NCBI RefSeq assembly: GCF_900496995.4
Contig: NC_044011.1
Span: forward strand, 26,506,041 to 26,570,040
DNA length: 64,000 bases
Direction: 5' to 3'
Source of the DNA: Aquila chrysaetos chrysaetos
Lineage: Eukaryota; Chordata; Aves; Accipitriformes; Accipitridae
Shown here one piece after another: positions 49,501 to 60,690 of the stretch. The notes beneath the pieces were generated by a model. The model was not told the DNA's origin. It saw only the letters and a program-made list of their open reading frames with translations, and did not search any database. The number at the start of each line of letters is the position of its first letter. Within the stretch, counting starts at the first letter, position 1. A program made the translations under genes and the position numbers.

Positions 49501-52500
49501 CTGAAGGTGCAGAGAGGTACTTAGTAGCCTTTTGGAAATTCCTCAGGAGATTGGAGGGAGAGGGGAGGAAAATTCCCATCTCGGGGATTGAGTTTGAAGA
49601 GCCTGACCCACCTCGAGGCCTTGGAAAACCTCACCAGGCACCTCTCTTCATGTCTAGACTCTTAAATATCTTGGAAAATCTGCTCCAAAGTGGTTATTAC
49701 TTCTTTTGAGCAGTTTCTGCTCACCCAAGACTGGGAACAGAGTCTCAGCAGAATCCCTTCTTGCTGTGTGAAGCTGCTGCCATACCACTACAGCGTGAGT
49801 GATGTACGGGTCCCAGGGAAGACATTACTCCAGCAGCATGTTTCTAGCTGACATTGATTTGCAATAGGGCTGTCAACAGCAGCTGGAGACCCCTGATCCT
49901 GGAACACAATATGTCAGTTGCCTGGGTTGGTTTTAATTCTTTAATCCTTTGTCTGCAACCTAACATGTTGCAGCATTGCTTAGAGATGAGATGTGCCACT
50001 GCTGCTGCTTTACTCTTGCTGTTTTGGAGCATGGCGTCTGTCTGGCCAGGTCCAGGAAGAGCTGGGAAGATGGACTGGCTTGCAGTACTGTCTGAAAGCT
50101 GCACAGACCTGTAAGTCACTTGTATTTATATAATTTTGTCTGTCTCTTTCTACATCTGAATTTTAAACATCCATTATCAGGCAATACTGCTTTTAGTGGT
50201 GAGCCAAGTTTTTCTTCTAAAACACATGTTCCCTAAAGTCTTAGTACTTTATTTCCTTTGTTCTGATTTATTGCTGTTGTCTTACCACATGTGCTAGGCA
50301 CAGAGGAGAAAAACTACCAAAAACAAAAAAAGAGCCTTCTCTACCCCCTTCCCAGACCACATACATCAGGATTAACACACTGAATCTATTATTTCAAGTG
50401 TTTCAACAATGAACTAACTTACCTCTAATTTCTTAGCTGCCTCCAAGTAGATATGCTGATGAAGAGTGAGTGTAGGTTAATAATGTGAAGATTATGGTAA
50501 ACCCAACAAAAGCTACTGTGAGGAACTGAAAATTGATAGACAGCTATATCTGGAGAATGATAGTGAGATTAAAAAATAAAAATTGTTGACTGCATTTTCT
50601 AAATAGGTATTTTGTGGATATCAATTTTTATGTGCCTTTTATCAATACCTAAAATGGCCTTATTTGTAAAAAGATGAACTTTCTTCCACAAAATAAAGGC
50701 CACTTTTTGATATCTCGGGGTAAGCATCAAGCAGCTGAGGCATGCAATTGCTGGTCACTTGGGAAAAAAAAAAATTGGCTGTTACTGTGAGGTTTGTAGA
50801 GCTCTTTGACATAGAAAAGTTCTGTCAAAGTTTGCTTTCTTGGAGGTTGTTCAGCTTACAATAGCAGAAAGCTAAATTATTTTCATTGATACTTATACTA
50901 AAGTTAGTGCCATGTTTTCCTCCTCAAATGTGAAGTGATAGTGCAGAGGTTGACCTGTGGCCATGAGTCAGATGGACCTCAGCAGGGAAAAACTGATTTG
51001 ATACTATAGGGTGTCTATGGCACCCACCTCTTGTACCCTCAGGCGCACCTAGGAAATACCTGAGTCCATACTCATAGCTGGTTTTGTTTTAATTCTTAAA
51101 AAACTTACCTGTTCATACTGGAGTTTGTAACTCATTGAACATATATTGGATATCTGGTGTCTTGGCCTTGTCCTTGGCAGGAGGAGGTCTCTCTCCATCA
51201 CCTCTGTGACTATGGTGGAAATCGTGACAGACTTGCTACATTATCTGTGAGGGTTTCCAAGATGTAGTTTGTGCAAAATCCCCACTGGCCACTCTCATGA
51301 CTGTGCTTAGCTATGTGCACCAAGAGTAGAGCTGCTGGCTGGTTCAGGCAGTGCCCGTGTGCCATGTCAAAGTGGCTGCTACCAGCATTGCACAGGATTT
51401 GGGTATTTTGGGAGTTGGTGGTTGCCACTGAGTTCAAAGACATTAGGATGAAGCCTCTCTTTGTAGACAGACCATTTGTGTTCCCGGTGGCAGTGCTAGC
51501 AGGGTGCTGGGATACACTTTCCTCTGATGTCACCATAGGCTTTAGAAAAAGCAAAGTGGTGAAACACATTGTGTCCCAATGCTCTGTGAACATAAAGGTC
51601 AAATAAAGCTAAGCGATCACGAGGGAAGGGATGTCCTGACAGAGGGGAACACTCTTAATACTTGCCGCCTTAATGCTCTCTTCCTTTCCGTAAACCAACT
51701 CGACAGCAGCTTGTGCTCTGCCGGGTATACTCACATCATTGTTTGAGCTGATGTATCATGGGCTGCTTTTCTTTACTCATGTTCTCCCTTTGAGGCAGGC
51801 TATTGATGTGAAGCTTGTTGTCATATTCAGGCCTGTTAACTGTGTTACTTAACAAAGCAGAGCATTCAAAAGCCTGCTCAGAGGCATGTTTGTCTTTTTC
51901 TTTTTTTCTCCTTTTTAAATGGAAACCAGCTTTCCTAGCAAAATGTTTTACGGAATCTGCTCCCTTGAAACCAGTATGAGGCAACAGCAGTGATTGCAGC
52001 TAGTTGCAACATCTCATCTTGCTAGATGAAGGCACATCATGTTACAAGTGGTGCTTCTAGCAAAACCTCTGCGAAGGAAACCTACTGAGACCTGTCTAGC
52101 TGGGGGTTGTTAACTCATCTGAGGTGAGCTAAAGACCCAATTTCACTTGGGTTTCTTTGAAGAATAAGCTGTACATACTCAAGCCAAGTTCAAGGAACTG
52201 AAGCTTCAGTAAACCTAGACCTGAATTTGAGAGAATTTGGGCCAATAAGTTGGTATTAGTGAAAACTAACTCAAACTTGGACCCCAAACCAGCAAAGTTT
52301 TCTGATTTTTAACATCTCTTGAGGATTCAGTTAAGCCAGGAAGTCAGAGGCGGTGATAAGACAGAAACTTGGTGCTGGTGCATAAGTCTCACCTAAATCC
52401 TAAAGGCAAGATCAAATCCTGATATAAAATGGTCAGACCACTGCTTTGATGAAACTCAGAGCACAAATACTGTAAAATATATATCATTGAGCATCTTTAT

Positions 52501-53739
52501 AATTGTAATAAATAATTTTAGACTGTTTTCAGGTCCAACCAAACAATGCTTAAAGCAGTGTTCTTGGTACCAAAGTCCAGTAAATTATTTGTATTAGTGT
52601 GGCTTGTGAGGTTCTTGGAAGCTTTCTCAAAGGGCAAACTCTGTTTTGTTTGGGGAGGGGAAAGGCAAACCATGCTTGCCTGGTTGAAAACTCCTTGTGA
52701 GAAGATCTTTCTGAGAAAGGACTTAAGAGTATTGGGCCCTTTTTTTGTTTTCTTAGGAAACAGGAAATGAATTTCAGCTCTGCAGTTAACTTGATTTCTT
52801 AAGTGACTTGCTTTCTATGATCACTTTTGGGTTCCGGAATGCTACAGAAATTATCTGAGGGCATTTTCAACACTTCAAAATTAAAATCAAATTGTTGAAA
52901 TTGTGCCAGCATTTTAAATGAAAATTATTTTCTTTAAACAAACACTTGAGGACTTTCAATATTTTTTTAATCACAAGAGCATTCTTAACCCAAGCACCTT
53001 TTCTTCGTGGTTTTTCAAGTATCCAGTCTGCACTGCTAAAACCAGATGTGTCTTAGGATGTAATCAAATTCAAGATCTTTTTAGCCAAAAACTAGATGAG
53101 CAGGGAGTGCTAGTTTTTCACACAGCACAAAGACATAAGTGGGTGTAACTGCAAATACGATCTCTGCCTCTGTGCCCATAGAAGTGTCTGGGCAGCAATA
53201 CCAGTACAGACTTCTGCTGCATGGAGAGGGGTCAGGCATGGGGCTGGGCATCTGGGGCCTGTGCAACTCATGGCAGCGAGCAGGGAATAACGGAGGCAGG
53301 AGCTGGCTGTAAAATTTGCTGCTGTGCAGATGCTCTGATATTCAGCTTTCCACACAGTGGAGATGAGAGCGCCACAGAAGCTGCTGCAGATTAATGAGGG
53401 AGGATTAGCACAGCCCTTACATCTTTGTGTGTGGGGGGAATTGGTAAGCTTATACATGGCTCAGGAGATGTTGCATGTAGCCAGAGAGTGAGTCTGGGTA
53501 CCAGGAGCAGCACCTAGTCTGGAGCTCTGAAGCACTGGAGCTTCTACATGGAGCTCTTCAAACACTCAGGATGTGGGTGGCTCTTGCTCTTTTCCCATGC
53601 AATGGGGTGTAGCTGGCCCTGAGGTGTTTCATGGACTCTAAAGCTTCTCAGGCACAGGTTGGGCTTGAGCTGCAAATCAGAACAGCCAGAAGCTGCCCTG
53701 TATCCTGTTGTAGACACCTGGAAATCCAGGGACTGGTGT

Positions 53740-53890
53740 TTCTGTCCAAGTCCATCTAGGCCAGCATCTCATCCCTGACAGATGCCAGCAGCAGCCACCT
53801 AGAAGAAGAGTTTGAGAACAGGACACGTGTGTGACAAGATCATTCCCTCATGCTCTCAGCTAGCTCTGGGATTTTTAGAAGCAAAGGATT
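53740..53890 (+). mobile_element. Ancient CR1-like 3' fragment
   Basis: GTCCAAGTCCATCTAGGCCA, GCATCTCATCCCTGACAGAT and GCCAGCAGCAGCCACCTAGA recall a 3' module of older CR1 copies in turtles, crocodiles and birds (gtccatctagcccagtatcctgtc..., gacagtggccagtgcc). It is much more diverged than the two CR1 pieces at 36 and 41 kb. The right boundary is unclear and similarity may continue weakly to about 54.0 kb. Confidence 0.6.
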
Positions 53891-56636
53891 TCCATGGGGC
53901 TCTGTGACCCTGTCCTCTACAGAAAACCCCAGGCCAAGTTCCACATCTAGGCTCTGAGTCCCAACCCTGCTGCCTGTCTAAGGGCTAAGGTTTCTAGCAG
54001 TGACGTGTGAAAGCTTGTCCCTCAGTGCAGTGGCTCCTCTTGGAGAATGATTGCTGTCCCTTGGTGAACTTTCAGCCCTGCTAGAATAAGGCCTTGCTTT
54101 AGCCCCAGGCAGGTGTTTGGTTACAATTACTGGGTGGTAGTTGGCTGTGGGAATGGGAAATTAAGTTGATGTCTATGAAAGCAGTGGTTAAGGGTTTTTG
54201 TCATCATTTCATAGGTGGAGTTGGGAGAAGAAGGAAGACACATTCAGGTCAAGGAAGCTAGCCTGGTGGATGCCAGCTGAGGATGTGGTCCATTATTATT
54301 GCCTCTTTGATAGCCCAGGAGGACTGAACAGGGTGTTTCTCCTTTACAGACCAGAAGTAGGACCGCTTGAGGAATATGTACCATCTGGACAGGACTCTGT
54401 CCTGTCTGTGTGTATTAAATGAAGCAGCCTGAAAACAGTTCCCTTCAGCAACACAAATTACTTGCTGTTATCAATCAACTGCAGACCTTGTGTGTTGGCC
54501 AAAAAAAAAAAAAAAATCCTTCCTAATCACCCCAGTGACACATGCTTCTCAATCAGCTGCAGGTGAGGGAGCCAATACTGTATGTGTGCTTTCAGAAATG
54601 GTGTGGAGCAGACAGCATCCCCTGTGGGAACTGGGGTAATTTTTTATCTGTTGGGTGCTATTGGTTACACTTGCTTTGTCAACAAATGCTTTTAACAAGT
54701 GCTGTCATTCCTTTGCTGTGGAGAATGTGTAAGTACAAGTGACCATGTAGCACATGTGATCCCAAGACTTTGATGTGTTTCTCCAATATATTGGATTTTC
54801 TGGTATTCACTTTGAGATTAACCACATTACAGAAGCCTGCCTGCAAGATATATTTCCTATAAAAATTGTTCTGATATCCCTAACTTTACTAGCCTTTTCC
54901 TGCAGCAATAAGTAAACTCTTTAAAGAGCTGGTTGCAAGGGAAACGTTATAAGTCTTAAGAGACTTCTCCTGATGTGTAACCTTAAAAGTTACAACACTG
55001 TGATCTAGAGAAGCTACAAACAAAAAAGAGCTGCATAAAACCTTTTTAGCCCTATGGACATGGCGGTTCTTCAGACCACAACTCCAGAATACTCTTCTCC
55101 AATACATATTGCCACTTATCGTGAAGGTAATGCTGTTACCCTCAGCTGGCTTCTGCTTAACTATTCAGGCCTGGCTGGGGCTGGAACTGCAGAGATGTGA
55201 GTGGAGATAGGATCTCCCAGAGGCTTATGTTGGCCAGGAAAATGCTGGCTTGGAAAAGGATGTGGAGCATGTCCAAATAAGAAGAGCCTGGAAGGAGTTT
55301 GTGATGGTCTGTTATTTCATTATTAGCTAGGAGATGTGAAATTTCCTTTTCCAGATGAACACATTTAATGTTTTGCATAAGACAGCAATTGCTTCTTGTA
55401 AGACTTAGCATTTTGCTAATTTGATGAGTTAGTCTTACAAATTAAGTGCATCAGTCATTGGAAAGGCCTTTTTCAAGTTCCACAAGCATGTTTTAGACCT
55501 CTTGATAAAGTCAGTAGCATGCTGGACTTTCACAAGCAGAAAGACCTCCAAAAGTATGCAAGTTATTTCTGGCATGTTGTATTCTCAACATGTCAAGGAA
55601 ACATGGATTATTTTTACACAAAGAGGCAAATCAAAATGGTTCCTTAGCAAGCTCCCATGAACATTCCTGGGCCCTGAGAAAGAAAGAAAACCAAAAGAAG
55701 AACCATTGCTTCTGAATTAAGTTTCTTAAATGGATCATGTTGTCACAGGTTCAGAAGTTCATTTGCACCAGTTTGGACCTCCGACAAACGATGGAAGGAG
55801 TGAAGGATAAAACAGATTTAAAAACAAGGACCAGGAATTAATTTGGGTATTTGATCTTTGAGTGGACTTTTTTTTCCCTTACTGTGAATTTATCACCAAA
55901 TGTAGAGCATGACAAACTGCAGACACTTTTGGAAGTTCTTTTTAATAGTTGTTAATTGAAAGGTGATGTGTAGGTGTTGAGAGGAAAAGGATCTCTCGAG
56001 CTGAACAGGCCTGTGTGGAAAGCACATGCCAACAACTTGCTGAAAAGCACAAAGCAGTGCAGCAGCAAGATTACTGGAGTGTCCTAAACTCTCTTGACAA
56101 GGCAGCACACAAATTAGGCTATACACTTTGCAAATATTGGAGTCTGTTTTGAAACTCCCTATTAAGGATTACAAGTGCTGACTGCAGTTTCTAGGCAAAG
56201 GCAATTAGATATCACAGCTATGGCCTCAGCTCTGTGTTTTATGTCTGAGCTCGTATTACTGTGTAGGGTTCTTATGCATTAGATTACCTCAGCCAAAACC
56301 AAGTTATGACACCCACCACAGCTGAGTCCTGTGATTAAGGTAAAAAAAAAGTACAGCCTTGTCTCAGCATTTTTTTCCATTTCAGTGTAAAAAAGTATTT
56401 TCCCACACAGTAAAGGGGCTTTTTAACAGAAAAGAGGTGTAAAGCATGCATAAACATTGATACTTAACATGCATCCTCATCCATAGTTGCTTCTCTGGGT
56501 AGTGTTTTTACTGGTTCAATACCCAGGTCCAAATTCAGGAATAGCACTTGTTGCTTGGGCATGGTGGAGACACAGCCACCTATGTCAAGGTTCATTTTGG
56601 CCCAGCTAGTGTCATTAATGCTTACACAGATGAATG

Positions 56637-56656
56637 TCAATAATTATCAATAATTA
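56637..56656 (+). promoter_or_regulatory. Tandem TAATTA homeodomain-type sites
   Basis: TCAATAATTA is repeated exactly twice, end to end, putting two TAATTA cores 10 bases apart (one helical turn). ATTAATG lies about 20 bases upstream. Enhancer function is inference only. Confidence 0.3.
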
Positions 56657-57072
56657 TGCCTTTACTCAGTGTGAGGGTAGTTCTTTTGCAAATACTTTAT
56701 CCCAGGAAAAATGAAAGGGAAGAGGGCATTTTTGTGCAGTCAAAACCTCCAGCAACAGAATGGTCTTCCAGGTATGTTGATGGCTAGTGCAACACAGAGA
56801 CAGTGCTGCTGCGTGATGTACATTGTATCTACATGAAATGAAAGTTCACGATGCCTTCTCTTTTTTCCTTTTTTTAAACCTTGCACTTAAAATTTGCCCT
56901 CTCTCCTCTGACAAGCCTCAAGAAGAAGCTTTGAATGTGGTGCCAGCACAACAGCAGACAGAGTGAGAAACTGAGACAAGTACCTCTGATACGATTAACA
57001 GGTGATACTGTTATTTCCTATTTTTCATCTGAATCTCCACTCCTGAGAATTTGAGCTAAATCCTAAGTTTTC

Positions 57073-57092
57073 TTTTTTTTTTTTTTTTTTTT
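57073..57092 (+). repeat. 20-base T tract before AAACAG
   Basis: An uninterrupted T run followed by AAACAG. It could be read as a strong splice acceptor on the plus strand or as the poly(A) tail of a minus-strand retroposon. No exon or source gene supports either reading. Confidence 0.85.
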
Positions 57093-59830
57093 AAACAGAA
57101 CATCCAGCAAGTTAAAAGTCAGCATCATGAGGAGGTCCTAAGATGGGGTTTGCTCCAGCTTTCCTGCTGAGCAACCGTTTACGAACTGCTGCTAGAAAAT
57201 GTCAGAGAAGATGGTAGTTGCTGTGCTGTCACATGGGCTGATACAGCACAGAACCTGCTTAGCATTCTTGAAGGGAAATTATCCAGTGCTGCAACTCACA
57301 ATTTATAATTGGTTGCATATTAATATCCAAAAAAGGCAATAAAATCTACTGGGTGTTTAGAAAAAAAAGTAAGTAGGAGTATTACAAGCTGAGCAGTGAA
57401 AATCTGGAAGACTCTTTGGCTAGAGCAGAGCTGTGTGCAGTGCTGTTTCTCCCTTAATTACAAGCAATTTTAAATCATCTCCTTCCTTCAAAGAAGGATT
57501 TTGTTCAGCATTTGTGTTAATTTTAATCTCACTAACGTGATACTCTCTTGGAACCTCTCCCTCATGTCGTAACAGCAAGACATGCTGCCTCTTTTGTCCC
57601 TGCTGTTTGGGAAATGCACAGCTACTGCTGCTTGTCACTGCGGCCCTGGGGTTGTTACTATCAATATATCTCCCTTTAAAGGAAAAGAAAACAGAACAAA
57701 ACCCAACAGCAGCATTTTTTTCCCCAGAGTTCACTTTTATTTGTAGTATTTGAGCTAGACTGTGCAAGTGCTTCATGAAAATCAGGGGTTTAAAATGTAT
57801 AGTGCTGTATTGTAGTGGGAAGCATGTTATTCAGCATACTAATTATTTCTTAGTCACTGTATTTATGAAATGTCATGTAATAACTACCTCACCACAACGC
57901 AAAGTAAATAGTGCAAAATCAGGCGTTTTATGATTTTGACATTTTAGTGTATAAACGTATTCCTGAGTCTCTCGGGGGAGCTACTGGGAATTAGATAATG
58001 TTTTTATGACTCTAAAAAATGACACTGAATTTCATAATCTCTAACATTCCATATATATAGTCCATGTTGTGCATTTTATTACAGCCTCAGTGGCTTATAT
58101 GGCAAGTGTCAGCTGCAAAGAGAAAATGCACAAAGGCTGGTTTGTGGAATAGGGGGGTACAACATGGTAAAACCTTACAGTGCACACATCAAAGCCCTTG
58201 GGACAAGCTGTAATTGCACACGTGGGCCGTGCTGGGACACCAGAATTCACCCTAAGCTTTTTCTGTTTCAGGATGGATTACAAAGACCTCGCTGAAGGAG
58301 GTTTTCTGGCCAGTGCTTGTTACTAGAGGATAAGTTTGGGTTTTTGTCAATACCTGTGTGAATGACCCATTAAATCCAGAGTAACTGGGAGGCCTCGAGT
58401 GTCTATGAGTGACAAACTGGGAGTGAGTACAGAGGGGAAGAAGAACGGGTTGCTGCTCCAAGTGGGCTTCTGAGTAGTCCCATGTGGTCTCTGAGAACAA
58501 TGGGTGGATGCTTACCAGAATATGTGATTTCATAAATTATTGTGCGTAAAACCAGGCCTTTTGTGCTCCTTTGCAAGCTTGCTTGGTGTTACAAAAGTCG
58601 TGGGTCATGTGCTTGAATGCTGGGACAAGTCTCTATTGGCATAGTTACCAGCACCTTTCTGGAAAAGAGCAAGTGGTGATGAAGCAGCCACAGGTTCAGA
58701 AAACCTCAAATTATCACTGAAATTAAGAGCAAGCCATGGCCTCTCTTGGGTGACAGTGGCAGTAGGCGTCCGGCAGTCAGGCATCTTACTGCACGATCTG
58801 GACGATAGGGTTAGTCTGTCCATTTCTGACATGGAGCTGGTGTTAGCAGCCTCCTGGAGACTTGGCAGTGTGTCAGAGCTGCCAGCCCACTCGCACATGT
58901 ACACGAGTACAGGATGGGGCCCTGAAACTGTGGTGGATCTGGCTGGGTCCTGCTTAATCTGAATTTACAGCTGTTGGCAGACTCAGGTGACACATCATCT
59001 CCTTAGTGTTTTACCTGTTGGCATTAAAAAATTACAAGGAGCGTGATCTACCATACATTTTGCTGAAAGTGGTGAGATGATTCACTCTTTCCATATTAGG
59101 ATATAATTTTCTTCATTTCAGAAACAGACTCATAGTCTTCAAGCTATTTAACCATAAATCTGGTTTAATTGTTATCAGTCTCAAGGTCTTGCAGAATGGT
59201 GATTTTCCTGAACTAAAGCTCCATGGAAAGTGAAATTTTGTTAATGAAGCAAAAGTGAAATAATGATTTTTACCATTCCAGGTGCATGGCTACTCTGACT
59301 TCCTTTTCCTTTCATGTTCCAAGTGCAAGAAATGTACCAACAGCTGGTACTGAGAGAGGTAGGAGGCTTTCATGCATCTTTAAGACTCCATATTGTATAT
59401 ATTTTCTGACTTTTCTATAAATAAAAACAGCTATTAAGAATGCCTCTGGCTATTATATCCAAGAATAAGTGTTTGAGATACATGAGAGATGCTCAGGGAA
59501 TTGGTAAGTCTTCAGGAGAAAAAAAAAGTCCCGGGATCAATTTCCTGATTCAGTAGTGAAGTCCTCATATTATATAAAATGTAATGTGATTGTCCATGGC
59601 TCTAATAAAATCTTGATTTTTCCACCAGGCTTTCATCTATAAAAATCAAATTTATCCAGCATTAGTCTGCATTTTGAAAGGGATAGGGTTTTTTTTTGAA
59701 ATAGATATGATAGTAATCCTTTATGGTACATTAATATAGGAGAACAATAATCTGTTGTGTTTTCTTCACACAGAAACAATCAGCTGGGAGATGTGCATAA
59801 TAATTGTCTTTGTCCTTCATTGTCACAGGC

Positions 59831-59842
59831 CATTAGCTAATG
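59831..59842. promoter_or_regulatory. Perfect palindrome CATTAGCTAATG
   Basis: A 12-base perfect palindrome with a TAAT core in each half, followed by GAATTTAA. Upstream, TGCATAATAATTG (59793-59805) adds more TAAT/AATTA and octamer-like sites. This density of homeodomain cores is suggestive of an enhancer but unproven. Confidence 0.35.
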
Positions 59843-60544
59843 AATTTAAGCTGTACTTGGCTCTTGCTCCAATAAGAAAACGACATTAGAGATCTTGTAG
59901 CCTTGGCATTATATAAAACCTTTCAGTGGGTTTTATTTTAGTCTCACTGAGGTGATGCTGCCATAGACTGAGGAATGCATCATGATTTTTGCGGTAAGCA
60001 ATGAGGATGACATTGCCTGATGTAGTGGGTCAAGCAAGCTGAAGTGCGTCTACAATTATTAAAGTTGCCAGATGCCAGAGCCTCTTTGTTTGGTTCCTTA
60101 TAATTTAGCCAAACTTTTCAGGCCTGCTTCTGTGACTGTTTCAGGTTCATCTTTTGGGTGGGAAGATTTGCTAAACTTGGTTCAGCTATTCTAAGATTCA
60201 TGCTGGGGAAAATAAGTAGTTTGGGCAATGCTTTAAATAAGCAATAGGAGCATGTAACAGTAAGTTGAGCAGTTTTACCACCTTTTCAGTTTGCCCTCTC
60301 AACTAGAAGGCTGGCAAAAGAAAATCCTATGATGGAAGAAGAGCTCTTCACTGTCCTGAGAAAATCCTCTCACATTCTGGCTATTTGCAGGAAAAGATCG
60401 TATGCAAATGCATGGCAGCATTTGTTTAGCAATTGTTCCTCCCCCAACAAAATAATTTTAGCCTACTGCAAAGGGAACTGCATTAGAAATTACAAAACCT
60501 AGAGTACAAGTCTTCTTTCCTATTGACAGTTTGTAGCATATCTT

Positions 60545-60690
60545 GGTCCATCACAAAGTGCCCGAGTATTTTAATCCTACTTTTAAAGGTGGGTAAGCAT
60601 TGTTATCCTCTTGCTGCAGAGAGAACTAAGAGGCTGCATAAGCTAACCTTTGGCAGAGCTGGTAATAGAAGCCACTTTGAGACCTTTAAT
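60545..60690 (+). repeat. MIR-like SINE relic
   Basis: In order: AATCCTACTTTTAAAGGTGG, GTTATCCTCTTGCTGCAGAG, AGAACTAAGAGGCTGCATAA, and GGCAGAGCTGGTAATAGAAG. This parallels MIR ('aatcctc...', 'ttatccccattttacagatgagg', 'aactgaggc', 'ggcagagctgggattagaa'). Longer and clearer than the relic at 12.5 kb, but still very diverged. Confidence 0.55.

Larger units (their letters stand above)
41061..53734. other. Intergenic DNA with a GC-rich segment
   Basis: No gene recognised over 12.7 kb. The stretch 41.85-42.54 kb is GC-rich and has long overlapping frames on both strands. Old repeat remnants lie near 43.5 and 46.44 kb. T- and A-rich runs occur at about 44407-44432, 47279-47293 and 50763-50774. Elsewhere I see nothing specific. 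Confidence 0.55.
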
